Positions 1 through 12,442 of a stretch of DNA of 64,000 nucleotides are shown one piece after another; the first letter of the stretch is position 1, and every line of letters begins with the position of its first letter. The stretch is taken from contig NW_024067676.1 in assembly GCF_009389715.1 (NCBI RefSeq), forward strand, positions 1,617,501 to 1,681,500, in the 5' to 3' direction. The notes under the pieces are model-generated. The model had not been told where the DNA came from and ran no database searches. It saw only the letters and a list, made by a program, of their open reading frames with translations. The stretch is from Phoenix dactylifera (lineage: Eukaryota > Streptophyta > Magnoliopsida > Arecales > Arecaceae). The position numbers and the translations under genes are program-made.

Positions 1-412
1 TTAGTTGTAATCTCTTATATATTTTATATATGATGACTACCTTATAAAAAGAGATTTTAATTGTAATCTCATTTTCATCTGAGATTTACTTCATACAACC
101 TGGAATTATACAAATATGCGCTTGAGCCATTACAGTAAAACGCCGCTGTAGATTCGCACTTGGAAAGATCATGACGCTCTCAAAGAAGATGAATTAATCG
201 AACACAAAGAAAATGGACACTGCGAAGTTTCATTTTCGAGAAAATTAAAGATTCCTCCATCATAGAGGGCGAAGAAATTTAATACATTCCAAACAAAAAA
301 AGAAGAAACTTTGATGGAAACTAACAGGACAAAGAAAGAAGTATGAACGACAACATTACATGAACCAGAATACCAGATCATCATGTACGTCTGTAAACTT
401 CTGTTCTCGTCC
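1..412. other. 3' flank of the CSLD gene
   Basis: This stretch lies downstream of the CSLD stop codon (the gene reads leftwards) and probably holds its 3' UTR and polyadenylation region. It is AT-rich. Short open frames on both strands here have no recognisable domain. The imperfect direct repeat of a 'gattttaattgtaatctc'-type segment near bases 5-70 is the only local structure I see. Confidence 0.5.
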
Positions 413-3400
413 TCATGGGAACTGGAAGTTCATGATGAAGTCCTTCCTACTTCCTTTAGGAGGGCTAATGTACACCCAGAGCAAAGAGATGACGATCGAA
501 AGCAGGCCTGACCACATGAACACAATTGTTGGCACCTTTCCCCTCCTTCCCATCAACCCCTTAGCGAATGGGTAGAGATGGCACAGCACCCAGAAGCTGA
601 AGAACACCCCTCCAAGGAGCTTGCTCCATTGAGGGAATTCACTGTACATCGTCCTTGACACCCCTACTGCGATAGCTATCATGTTGATCATCATAATTGT
701 GATTGGGGGCACCATCAGGAAGCTCCACCTGACCTCGTAGAGCTCGGCATACGCATCGTCGTTGTCATCGGCCGCTGCAGGCTTCGATGTTAGAGTGAAA
801 GAGATATCGACGCCGGCAATAACCTTCAGCAGCCCTTGCAGCACCGCTGCTGGGTGAGCGCTGGTCCCTCCAATCAACCAGAACTGCTCATTCCTCCACC
901 ACTCATGCAACGTTATCCCAGACCATTTTATCTCGAGCAATGCAAGCAGGCAGAGTGTTATAGTGATGGCCAGTAGGAATATCAGGAAAGTTATGCTTAG
1001 AGATTGAACTATGAATTGCCCTGAGAAGAGAGAAACGGCTGGCAGGATGCAGTATACCAGTAGAAAGATCGACGTGAAGGGATACATTCCCACGTTGAAA
1101 TAGGCCACCCTCTGCAAGAGCTTCATCCTCCTTGTGGCAAAGAGCGCATTGTTTCTTGAGAAGAAGATCTCGACGGAACCCGTCGCCCACCGGAGGACTT
1201 GGTGCAGGCGGTCTGTCAGATTGATGGGGGCCGTCCCTCTGAAGGCATCTCGCTTGGTGACGCAGTAGACCGACCGCCAGCCTCTGTTGTGCATCCGATA
1301 ACCAGTCACGACATCTTCAGTCACAGAGCCATAGATCCACCCCACTCGCTGACCCCATTCAGTTTTGTCCTCGTAGTAGCAGGATACGACGTTGATTGCC
1401 TCGGCCACGGTTGCAGCATCCAGTGGCTCTCGAGGGACCGCAAGAGAGCCTGCAGGGCGGCCCTGCCGGACACCGGGCAGGTCTTGAAGTAGTCTTCCTT
1501 GGTACTCTGCAACTGGGATGGAAGCTACTAAAGTAGCCGAGCTCCCAAACCTCTTAGGTAGGAGCGATGATGATTCCATGTCCCCTTCTTCATTCTCTTC
1601 ATCCCCTATAGGTGGCAGCATGATTTCGTTATCCCGATCGCTCTTCTTCCCCATTGTCGGTTTCCTTAGAAAAAGCTTAATCTTCTTCCTTCCAAACCAT
1701 CCATGGTGTTCGGTGGCACGAGGAGGACTAAATCCATAAAGAGCAGTTCTCCGAAAGATGCAGCCAGTTCCGACGTACATCGGACCCTGCAGTCCATCCA
1801 TGGCCCTCATGCTGACATCGAAGAACACCAAGTTGTGGTTTGCATACCTGTCACTTGGATCAATCCCTTCAAACCTCTGAGGGAATTGAACGTAACATAT
1901 CCTGTCGCCGCCTCTATCAAGCATGAAGCACATCCCTTCTCTGAGAGCCATGGAGTTGTAGATGTAGTGATCGCAATCTAGATTCAGAATGAAGGGGCCA
2001 TTTGACATTATAGCACTGGTTCTAACAAGAGCATTCATAGCACCAGCCTTTTTGTTGTGATCATAGCCTGGCCTTTTCTCACGAGAGACATAGACTAGCA
2101 TTGGCAGCCTAATGTCGACACCGGCAGTATCGATGAGATTACGCTCGTTTGCCTCAGTGCCCATTACTGGTTCCGAGTTTGGAGGAGCAAGCATTGCCTG
2201 TTAAAAAAGATAACATAAGGTAACTTTCACTGAATTATATCTTATGATGGTACCTGAATTTTACTCAATTAAAGGTAAAGCATCAGAAGAGAGTTGATAC
2301 CTGAATTATACCAGCATGATCACCTCTAGAATGATCAGTTTCAGGCGAGAACCAAGTCCCGGGCCAATGCGAGCCATCGGACATCCAAGTAGCTTTCACA
2401 ACTTTAATGGGTTCAGAAAGGTTGCCTCCCATTTCCTCCTGCTTCTTTTTCGCTCGCAGCTCCTCGTGGGCGTTGTATGCATCGGATCTCCGCCTGATGG
2501 ATTCAGGCAGAGAATTTATCCTCACCTTGAACTCGTCATACTCTCTTTTAACCTTCCTCCTCTCTCTGACAAAATCTAGCCGGACTTTGTTCTTGAGAGG
2601 GTCGCGCTTCTGACTGAAATAGGCCTCAGGATTTCTTGGCTCTATGTCATGTTTTCTGCAGAAGGGGACCCAAATCCTTGCAAAGCTTGCGGTCTCAGCT
2701 AGAGCCTCGAAGGTTAGAAGGGATCCTCCATCATCAGATAGGTAGCAAGCTAGCTTCTCGACAGGGTAATCGACTGCAAGGATGGAGAGGATGGTGTTCG
2801 CGGTGACAAGAGGAGGTTCTTTTTCCGGGTCTGCCGTGGAGACAATTACGTCAATACCTGGTAGATCGGATCGCCCTTTGGGGTTGCGAGCGCTCGGTGA
2901 CTCGAAGCGCTCTTTCAAAACCGAGAGGTCTGTTGCTCTGTTAACAGGGCAGAGCTTGGGGAGTTGGTCAAGAAGCCATGAGAATGCAAACCAAAGCTCG
3001 CAGGCTACGGACATTCCCCAGAGCCACATTGCGTCATGGTTAGGATGTCGAACTCTCCAAGCGAGAAAGAAGCCAAGGGCGACAAGGCGAATTACCATCA
3101 GCAACCTGTGAAAGTTGACAGTGCTAAAAAGATTCACGCATCTTTCAAAACAAATAAATTTGTATCGAAGAGATCTTTCTTGTATTCAGACACTCGAATA
3201 CAGTAGAAAATTCTACTATATTATGACTGAAGAAATGGGAATCAGCTTACAAATATTAAGACTACAATATGTTTCCTCCCCCCAAAAGTGGCCTAAATGT
3301 TGTTGCCATTTGTCCCTTCTTCCGTATCATAGTTTATAGAGTAAGTAATGCTTGCTCTTGGATGATTTGAGGATTAAAGAATGGCTTTCTGATGAAAACA

Positions 3401-4783
3401 AGAGAAAATTGAGTGGCCTTTGCTTCTGAAAATCACGATAAAGAGCTCATAAATGAGCTCAAATGCACTGAAGCAAAAGCTATAAAAGATTCTTCAGGTT
3501 TATTTGTAGATCCGGGCCCTCCTCAGAAGTTTGATTGACAATGAGTGCCTCCCAGGTTAATCTATTGTAAGGTTAGGTGGAGTATAAAAATATTAGCCCT
3601 GTTATTCTCCCTCTTCTGTTCTCTTTAAGTTGATGCTGTATTTTCTTAAGCACTAACTGTTGCATCTAGGCTATATTGGATGTCAAGTTATAGTTAATCC
3701 TTTAAATTTTCACCAAGTGTAACCATATCAAAACTAGGAACCAGATTTCAATAGTTTCTTTACAAAAAGAATGATTTGCACTGCCTAATTAGAATAAACC
3801 ACAAATGACATGAAATAATGCATTAAAGGAAGACAAAATATTCAGTTCAAGTAACAATTCTTATCCCATCTACTTCAAAACTAATATTTTTACCTGTATG
3901 GGCTGAGAATCGCTTGAGATACCCCAACCTTCCTCGTCAATGGCCTCCGACTTCTTACCCCGAAACTGGGTGGCTCTTCGAACCCCTTAAATCCTGCTCC
4001 ACCGCCATGCCCATCCTTGGGCCAGACAGCATTCCCATACCCATAGGTCCCTTTTGTCTCAAAGAGCCAGCGGTTATGATCAAAGTCAGCAGGCTGGTTT
4101 GGGGCTTTGGTCGATTTTATCATCGAAAGCCTTCTTCCGCCTCTGAAATCTGCCATCGATGTCAGCGGAAGGGCTTGCTCCTCGGCCTCTGACCCCGAGT
4201 CCTCATCGGTCATGCTTCTGTAGGGCTCCTTGCACCCTGGACACTGCTCTCCACTCCCAATGCACTCCAAATAGCAGTCCTTGCAGATCACAAAGCCGCA
4301 CTCGCATGGCAGCTTCGAGCCATGCAGAAATGCAGCTCCGTCGCAGCCCTTCATCTTGCACAGCATTCCTGCGGACTTCGCCGTCGGAGGGCTATCGGCG
4401 GAGCACTCCATGACATGACCGCGGGTCACGCAGTTGAAACCACCGGTAAAGATGGTGCCGGAGATATAACTCCTTTCAGGTTGAGACTCCGTTGGCGGGT
4501 GGTCGGGGGTTGGGGGTATGTGAACGGTGTACCGGACGAATTCAGAGCTCACTTCTTCGATCTCATCCTTGGATGCGAAGCAGTACCTCGCACCACCGGC
4601 ACTCGATACCTGGCTGCTTGGCCTTGCAGCGGCTGGAGAATTTGGGTTGTTGGACAGGGAATGGCGTGGGGCCGGGCTTGTCAAGCCGATGCTCCTCCGG
4701 AGAGCCCCGTCTCCTGCTCCCTTTCCTTCAGAAGAGACCATTATGGTCACAGGAGAAGCGGGAGATGAAGCCCTTCGAGCCAT
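413..4783 (-). CDS. CSLD5: Cellulose synthase-like protein D (CSLD5-like), 3 exons, 1159 aa
   Basis: Exons on the minus strand: 4783-3894, 3105-2301, 2197-413 (890+805+1785 nt; GT-AG introns; phases close to 1160 codons with stop). The product is a Golgi or plasma-membrane family-2 glycosyltransferase making a beta-1,4-linked wall glycan. CSLDs act in tip growth, and the CSLD5 clade in cell-plate formation. Visible landmarks: Ser/Pro-rich N-terminus, [11 protein letters not shown] near residue 85, a RING-like Cys cluster at about 142-184 (CxxxxC ... CxC ... CxxC ... CPGC), SDDGG near 420, DCD at 639-641, TED at 858-860 and QVLRW at 898-902. Two hydrophobic segments follow residue 297 and about six close the C-terminus, as in the family. 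Length fits CSLD. An in-frame ATG lies 171 nt upstream at 4954, but family N-termini resemble [14 protein letters not shown], so 4783 is preferred. Clade assignment (CSLD5 rather than CSLD2/3) rests on the N-terminal motif and is less sure than the family. Confidence 0.95.
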
Positions 4784-5014
4784 TTCTTTTGGCAACCTCT
4801 GTCCTCCTTCCGCGTGCTCCCCAGAAATCAAGCAAGACAACAAATCGTGGATGGGACAAAGAACACAAGGAAAGACCGAAATCCAAGGAAGTTTCTGAAC
4901 AATCGGAAGAGCAGAGGAGGTATTTGAGCAAATGGAACGGGACCCAGATGCCAAGAAAACCTCAGGGATGAGAGGAGAGAGGCTGGAGATTCTGAGAAGC
5001 TTTTTGAAATTTGG

Positions 5015-5181
5015 TAACCGTTTGGGGCCAAGATGGGATTCAAATTGTGCTCTCCCAACGGTCAGATATGACCTTGCGGCAGCGGAAAGGCACCGACGAG
5101 AATTTCGAAACCCAACGGTCGACTACTCCGGGCGGTCCGTCGGATGGGAATCCAACGGATATAGAATGCTGTCAACGGTCG
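5015..5181. promoter_or_regulatory. Cluster of five AACGG-core (MSA-like) motifs upstream of CSLD
   Basis: Five copies of the AACGG core occur in 167 bp: 5015-5025 (minus orientation, CCAAACGGTTA), 5054-5064 (CCCAACGGTCA), 5111-5121 (CCCAACGGTCG), 5151-5161 (TCCAACGGATA) and 5171-5181 (GTCAACGGTCG). The second matches the mitosis-specific activator consensus YCYAACGGYYA exactly; the first and third match 10 of 11 positions. MSA elements are bound by three-repeat MYB proteins and drive G2/M expression. The position, 230-400 bp upstream of the CSLD start codon, fits a promoter. Function is inferred. Confidence 0.6.
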
Positions 5182-5189
5182 CATGCATT

Positions 5190-6908
5190 TGTTGAAGTTT
5201 TAAATTTGGAGACGAGGACAGCAAGGAGCCACCATGATGGCTTGGATTTGTGCTGCATGTGTGTCTTACACAACAGAACAAGTTGTAGAAGACTTTCAAC
5301 AATTCATTAAAATGTTCTGATTTTCTAGAATTTTGAATCTTGGCTGTGAGGGACTGGGGTTGGTTGGATGGATCCAAGATCTAGAAAAATACACCCAAAA
5401 AAGAGAGAAAAGCTTGGTTCATGCTTACTCATCTTTAGTAAGAAAACACTTTCTACAAGGAGAATTATCAAGTTGGATCAATAGAATTGTTAATGGCTAA
5501 AGATGTGATATCGGTTCGAAACCCTCGGCATGGCCTTTACAAGTTAAAATACATGTCACCTAGAGAAAGTTTGAAACCAAGTAAAGAATTAACTAGTTAA
5601 AGTTCCTATTTTTGGTAATTACATTTCATAATACGTTATTCAAAACTAACCAACTTCTCTCAATTATCCAAGATTAGATTGAATTCCTAACAATAATGGA
5701 ATGTAAGCTGCTAAAGTATAAGTGCAAAACCTTTGCTCGCTACCAGTTCTAATATGTGCTAGTATCGGTTACTATGTTCACTATGAAGCAAATGCTGCTG
5801 GTTAGATCAGCAAACTTAGTCAAGGATATGCAACAAAGTCAAGATTGGAAGCAATGATATTTGGTAATTCCCATTCTATTTTTATTGTAGGATCACAGCT
5901 TGTTTCAGCATGGATGACGGTATATCATTAGCAGTACAAGATCCCTATAGCAGTTAAATCTCACCAAGCAAAGTAAGATGTGAATACACTAAATGTTATT
6001 TCAAGGAATTATTTTTGATCTCAAATTAACTTTTCTTGCACTCTTGGATAGTGTTTTTTGGGCTCCTGACATAATTAAGAGTGCTGGCTATTACTTTTTT
6101 TTTTTTCCCCGAGCAATCCCTAAACAATCAAATTGCCATAGAACACAGAAAAGTCTTCAAAAAGGTGCATTTGTTTATGAAAATTCTAATTTTAACTTTT
6201 GTTTTATAATAGTTTGGTATTGAAACCATTATGCATCATAGAATTTGAAGGCAAAAGTTTGTACAAAATGAGTTCGTACATAAAATTTAACCCAAAATCT
6301 ATAGAATATACTTTTCTCTCTCACACACATGGACAACCAACCGAAAAGCATAAATATAAATAGAAATGCCCCGCCATTTTCCCTTGTTTATTTTCATTTT
6401 TTAAAAGAAATTAAGTATGGATCAATAGGAAAATGTTTTTCTCAAAAATAAAGAAATAATAAAGAATCTAATCAACCAAGGATAATAAATCTAGTCAGCC
6501 AAGGTTTCATTGTCTTTTGCTAAAAATTCATCTTGAGTTCGTCAATCAAGTATGACTTAGTGAACCATTAGCAGCCACAATGATCAGGTAGCAGCAAACC
6601 ATATTAAAATAGAATACCTACCTAATGAATTTTATATGCTTGGGTTAAATCTCAAGGATACAAAAATAGCGGAAAAAAGCTCTATTGGAGTAAAAGGATT
6701 TACAAATTAGAAGCAATCTGGTTTTTTTTCTTCTTCTTTTGTATGATTATCTCTAAATAAATTAAATGATAGATTACAAAAACATAACACACAAGATTTT
6801 GCATTGCTCCATCCAAAATTAAATCAAATTTTACATCAGATACAAACAAAAGCAACTGATTGCCAGTATACATTAAAAGTAAAAAAAAAAGAAAGATACA
6901 GTCTATAC
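5190..6908. other. Intergenic stretch without a recognised gene
   Basis: AT-rich sequence between the CSLD promoter and the tRNA gene. No reading frame with a recognisable domain is present on either strand. A short homopolymer T run lies near 6095-6107. I see no clear inverted repeat or transposon end. Confidence 0.5.
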
Positions 6909-6914
6909 AAAAAA
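6909..6914 (-). terminator. Pol III terminator of tRNA-Thr
   Basis: A run of six T on the minus strand starts two bases past the tRNA 3' end, the usual signal for RNA polymerase III termination. Confidence 0.85.
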
Positions 6915-6916
6915 TA

Positions 6917-6990
6917 TGCTTTCGTTGAGAGTCGAACTCAAGACCTCCCGCTTACTAAACGGGTGCTCTAACCAACTGAGCTACGAAAGC
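6917..6990 (-). tRNA. trnT-AGU: tRNA-Thr (anticodon AGT)
   Basis: Reading the minus strand, a complete 74-nt cloverleaf forms: acceptor GCTTTCG pairs with CGAAAGC plus discriminator A, D-stem GCTC/GAGC, anticodon stem CCCGT/GCGGG with loop TTAGTAA (anticodon AGT), a five-base variable loop AGGTC, and T-arm TTGAG-TTCGACT-CTCAA. A34 is normally modified to inosine, so it should read ACU, ACC and ACA. There is no intron. CCA is not encoded, as expected of a nuclear gene. Six A on the plus strand just beyond the 3' end form a pol III terminator. Confidence 0.97.
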
Positions 6991-8527
6991 AGGCAATAAC
7001 GGGTGACCTATTCATTTTATATGATGAATAACCACGCGAACGCGTAGAGAAATTCTTGAACCACCGGTTCTCACTCATCATCATCTTATATGATGAAAAG
7101 CAGGTTTTTCAATTAATTTGCACGGAGCCCTAACCACACACACAAAAAAAAACAAACAAAAAGAAAACAGACACAGAGCAGGCGGTTCCCTGGTGGCCCG
7201 GCGATCATTTGAGGGTGCTTTTATGGGTTTACTCATAATTGGTACAATTATGTCCTCTGTGAGGATCCGGGCACATGCGTTCACCTGCTTAACCTTTTTC
7301 ACGTCGCCTCCGACACCACGCGCAATAATATACGACGGTTGCAAGACACGCTACCAACTGAATAATATACAACGGCCTACTCAGCAAATCGTCATCTGAC
7401 ACATGGCCAATGCAAGTCGGACCCACCGGACTTCATTGTATTTCTATAGGTTGAATCAGCTGTCTTCTGTGGGTATGCTCGTACCCAATCCTTCCCTCAT
7501 CGTAGCGAAAAAAAGAAAAAAAAGCTCGCGTATAACTTGCGCCACAAGCTTGCGGTGTTGGAAGTCACTGAACCCGTCCACGTGGCGCACATTTGTTCCC
7601 CGAATTATAAAAGATAACATACTCTGCGATATTTGATCTACGGCCAGGGATTTTCCTGTGAAGTCATCTCGTCAACATTGACGGTAGATCCTTCGTTCCC
7701 ATATACATCTCCATGCATGCCCTCGGGAACAAAAAATAGCAACCATCCAGGTCCACCATAGATGGATGAAATCATTTCATGTTCTCTCCTTTTCTTTTTA
7801 GAAGGAAAAATAAAATCATTTTATCATTCATTGATACGATAAATCTGGTCTACTTAATAATTTTTTTAATCAATAAAAAAAATTGTGGGAGCCTAAAGTT
7901 AGAAGAGTTTCACATAAAATATTTATTGTACCATAAGATATCTACACTTGCTGAGGAGCATTCCAATGCAGAGAAGCTATTCCATTTTTCTTATGTTTGC
8001 CCATATTCAGACAACAAATATTAGTGCTTTTCGGATCAAACATAAGGAAGAATTTAATGGAGCTGCAGATTGGATGGCTGGTTATTCAACTAGTCATTTT
8101 AGAGGCACTATGTGGGCCCGGAAGGGAAGGGAGAGCTACTTTGGATATTCTATAACTTTTTATTTTTTTAGTCGTACTCTTGTTGTATCGAACAACTTGC
8201 ATTAGCAAATAAATAAATAAAACAACAACGACAAACATCACTAAGTAGGCCGCAATCTTTTTAGAAACTCGTCAGTTTCCCTGGAGTTTTCCTCGCGGTT
8301 CCCTTTCAGGTTCGTATCAAAGCTGTAGATATCTCGCAAACCGGTTATCCTAGATAATCTCTATGCGACAATAATCTCTGCCGTCTGATTTGATCTAAAC
8401 CAATCAGTAGACGCATCTCGGTCCGATCTCGATCCCCGCATAACAACATCTCGACCAACTTTATGCGTACTATACTAACGGCCCGTTTCCCGCAGCCGCG
8501 AGCATTCCTCGCCACGATTTGAATCTC
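6991..8527. other. Intergenic and distal Di19 promoter region
   Basis: No gene is recognised. The region contains an ABRE-type motif CACGTGGC at 7579-7586 and several AT-rich stretches. Open frames here are short and carry no recognisable domain. Confidence 0.45.
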
Positions 8528-8543
8528 GCCACGTGTACACGTC
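8528..8543 (+). promoter_or_regulatory. Paired ACGT-core (G-box/ABRE-like) elements of the Di19 promoter
   Basis: GCCACGTGTACACGTC holds two ACGT cores 7 bp apart. This lies about 190 bp upstream of the likely TATA box and 320 bp upstream of the Di19 start codon. Closely spaced ACGT cores are typical of ABA/bZIP-responsive plant promoters, and Di19 genes are known as dehydration-responsive. A third, distal CACGTGGC is at 7579-7586. Confidence 0.5.
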
Positions 8544-8728
8544 GGGCGGCATTCCCTCTTGCGGAGAACGATCGGGACTAATTATATAATTCCAAAAAGC
8601 TCTAACATTCCTGGGTCGGTGGTCTCTGCCTGTCTCTTTCTCGTCTTCTTCTCTTCTTGCTCTCCCAGGAAGCAATTGCTGAGCTCTTTCGCCGCCTTTT
8701 CCCCAAATGAGCTCGGAGCTCTCTCTCT

Positions 8729-8735
8729 TATATAT
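8729..8735 (+). promoter_or_regulatory. Probable TATA box of Di19
   Basis: TATATAT follows a CT-rich stretch and lies 134 bp upstream of the Di19 ATG, leaving room for a 5' UTR of about 100 nt. Confidence 0.55.
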
Positions 8736-8862
8736 CGCCCTTGCAAATTTTATATGAGGGTAGGAGGGATCAGTGTTGTCTTGCTTGGTTTCCGTGGCTT
8801 TTGCTTGCTCTCCGGGGGACTAGAAGCCTGGATTGGGGGAACACCGGAGGGAGGAGGAAGCC

Positions 8863-11800
8863 ATGGAGGCTGATTGCTGGAGCCGCTTCTCGGCCGCCTC
8901 GAAGCGCCACCAGTCCGTCCTCCAATCCCGATTCGGTGAGGATTGAGTATCTCTTTGTCGATTGTCTAGGTTCGGAGTTCTTTTTTGTTCCGAGTGGGGT
9001 TTCATTGGGTGTTTTGGTTTGTAGATTTGTGCCTTGGGTATGAGGAGATCGATGGAGGGGCTGAGGATTCGAGCGCAGAGTTCCGGTGTCCGTTCTGCTC
9101 CGAGGATTTTGATATCGTGGGGCTCTGCTGCCATATCGACGAAGAGCACCCGGTTGAGGCCAAAAATGGGGTATCGTTTCGTTTCTGGCCCTTACTGGCC
9201 CTTTTGAGAATTCAAGATGCACCAGAACTGCTTGGGTTTTCATGTATTAAGGGAATACAAAGTTTATTGGGGGATTTTAGTGTAAATAATTGATAAAAGT
9301 TGGGATCTTTGTTGCGTTTTTCTGGAAAAGTTGGATTATGAAACATCTTCTTGATGGGATGAACGGTAACATGGAAAAAAGTGGATTCTTAAGCGTCTGG
9401 AAGTGATATTTAGTAAGCCTGCTAAATTTTTTTGGGGTTTTAAGCGTCTGGAAGTGATATTTAGTAAGCCTGCTATTTTTTTTGGGTCTTTGAGTGTATA
9501 GCCTGCTAAATATGCCAATTTATATGGATATTTCTGCAAAGTTGCTATTTTTGTATATAGCCTCATAAAACATTTGTTTTTTATGTATACCCTTTCTTTC
9601 TTGCTTTTTTGCATATGTATCTATACCATCCAACGTACTTAAGAAATAAGCGGTTTAAAATTAAAATGACTGTAATTGTGACAAGCAAAAATAAATATTT
9701 ATAAGGTATACATGCAAATAGCAACTTTATGGCGGTATTCATGAAATTTTGCATATTTAGGAGGGTATACGCTTAAAAACCCCTTTTTCTTAAAGGTTTT
9801 CCTTCTTGTCTGATTCTGAAGCTCTTGTTTGCATTTATTTAATAGTTGGATTTTTGGTGTTTTTCTCCACTCAATAACCAGTGATGCTAAAACTTGTCTT
9901 ATAACTTATTGCTTTGTTCTGAATGATTTTAATTTTCTTCTTGTCACTCATATCTGATAAATTGATTATTTAAGATTTCCTGTGTGAGTGCGTTGTATGC
10001 TGAAGTCCAATTCACTGTTCAGTGAAAGCAATTCTTTATGCGGCCACTATGAGTGGATTCTGAGCTCCCCTTTGTTATGATACCATCTTATAATGATTTT
10101 GGTCTTTCTCATTTTAGAATTAATGAGATTCAGTTTTTTTTGTTCGTTTGCATAAGTTCTATGGTAGGATATGAATTCAAGGTCTAGTCTTGTATAAAAT
10201 CACATCAATTGGTTCTTGTTTGCTTGCGTAGTTAGAAATTTAGTATGCATATATGGTAGATCCTGTCATCTTTTTCCACCTCTTTGACAGTTGGCTTGAA
10301 GTTGTACAGACAAGCGGATATCGTTGGAATGTTGTTAGTAATGGTCTAGGATGTCCATGCTGCTTTTAGAGCTTGCTGGATGGGCAGGGTGGGACAATTT
10401 TAGACTGCAAATTAGAATGCTACTAATTGAACTTTATAGATTGCTGCTATAAATTAAAGAATTTTGTTGGATAAAAGACTGATACATGATTTTTTCTGGA
10501 ATCTATAAAAACTAACTTTCCTTTGCTTTAGTCACTAAGATATTTTTCTTTGTTTACCTTTAGATTTACCTCTTTGCTTTTAGATCTTGCTGATATATAA
10601 AACACCCCCACCGGACATCTGTTGTATATCCAAAAGGGACATTCATCCATATCCATCATGTGCCAGGCACATGAAAACATGGATGACTGTGATAAAGAGA
10701 TATAATAGGAAGTAAAGAATGTGGAGAAATGAAGAACGGCCTCTATTTTGACTGATGATTTATGGAACACAGTGCTTTTGGATGCGTGTAGGATGTACTT
10801 CATGCCAGTTTTCAATACTAATGCAGTAAAGTATGTGTTGGTGTTGCCAAAATTATTTGATGATTTTTTGCTGCTCCTGTTAAGCATTTTTTGAGTTGAT
10901 TGAGGTAGGTGCTTGGCATTAAATCTGGACAACCTGGAATTATATGTCTGAGAGCATGGGATATCTAAACTCTATATGTTGTTTACTATGTGAAAAAAGA
11001 GCGCAGTTCTATTAGTTTAAGCAAGTGAAATTCCATTTGATCTTATTGAATGACTTGAGCAAAAAAAAAAATTAAGCCATAAAGCCTTTATCACCTTCTT
11101 TGGCATGCTTCAAATCAGATATTAGTGGTTGCACATGAAAGGTCATAGATACTTGATTTAATACATATGCACTTTGATTTTTAAATTTTCAGGTACAGAA
11201 TCACATCAAATTTTAATGTATCTTGCAATCTAGAAATGCAAGTAAAACTGTGGAACTTTTTTATATGATCTAGTGGTGTTTTAAAGTTTTTGTTTTTGGT
11301 TTAAGGTGATTGCCCGTTTGATGTGAATATGACATTTTTTAGGTTATTTTGTTTATTCTGCTTTCTTAATTTTCTTTGGGGAATTGTGAGACAATCTTTT
11401 TTTTTTTTTTTACTTCTCCTTTTTTTTTTCGTTTATCATTGGCCCAGAAATAATCATTTGCAGTATTTGTCTGTTTATGTTTTAAAATTCTGCATATGTG
11501 TATTGAAACATATTGTTGCTTAGAACTGGCTTTTGTTTGTTAATGCAGGTATGTCCTGTTTGTGCATCTAGGGTTGGCACGAACATGGTTGGGCACTTAA
11601 CAGTGCATCATGCGAGTTTCTTTAAGATATCCTATCTTCTTGTCGTTGATATCATATGTCTTATGTGTAGCAATGAATATTTTTGTTTTTGTCTCTAGAT
11701 GCACTATAGTTGTTTATTGTACACCAAACCCTGCTCTACGAATCAAATTGTTAAATTGTCAAGCTATCTTTACTTTGTTCATTTTGCGCAAATGTCATGT

Positions 11801-12403
11801 TTGATTTTGAGCAGTAGGCTTTGAATTCCTTAATAATAATTCACATGCAGTGTAGGAGGAGATTCCGTAAAGGTTCATCAGGGTCGCATTCTACACTTTC
11901 TTTGTTGAGAAAGGATCTGCGAGAAGGGAATCTACAATCTCTTTCTGGGGGGTCTTCATTTACATTTTCTCCCTCCAATGCTGCACCTGATCCATTGCTG
12001 TCATCATTTATTCTTAACTTTCCAGTGGCTGATTTATCAAAAGATGTAAAGCCTGAATCCTTGAATGACAAAACTTCAGATGAGAAAGCAGTAGAAAGGT
12101 ATGAAACATTGGCATTTTCCCTCAATTATATTCTCTTTTTCATTAATGTTATGATAATTTCCATTATATTTCCAATAAGGTGGTGGTAATCCTTCAAGAT
12201 TCACTGACTTCCACTTGATTACTCTGAAAGAAAAAGTGTTTCTGTAAGATGGTGAGAAAAATGATTTGGAATTACTTTCTACTCTTTCCTGATCAATCAT
12301 TTGTTTGTATAAGGACATGGCATAGTATGTTCATAACTATAAATTGGACTTCTAAGGGGAGAAATAGTCTTATTTTCAAATGGCATTAGTAGTTATGTTA
12401 CTT

Positions 12404-12442
<39 letters not shown>

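Noticed and set aside
1199..1981. Plus-strand open frames opposite CSLD exon 3
   Set aside because: They are antisense shadows of a strongly conserved coding exon and show no domain of their own.
4784..4954. Upstream in-frame ATG at 4954 extending the CSLD N-terminus by 57 residues
   Set aside because: The extra sequence does not look like CSLD N-termini, while [14 protein letters not shown] at 4783 does; the upstream part is better read as 5' UTR.
11627..11698. Continuous frame past Di19 exon 3 (ISYLLVVDIICLMC...)
   Set aside because: It is AT-AC intron sequence; the conserved MQ-basic segment continues at 11845.
12099..12189. Read-through end of Di19 after residue ER (RYETLAFSLNY...)
   Set aside because: This lies past a GT donor (GAAAG|GTATG), and the family C-terminus is found intact at 17034-17136 in the matching phase.
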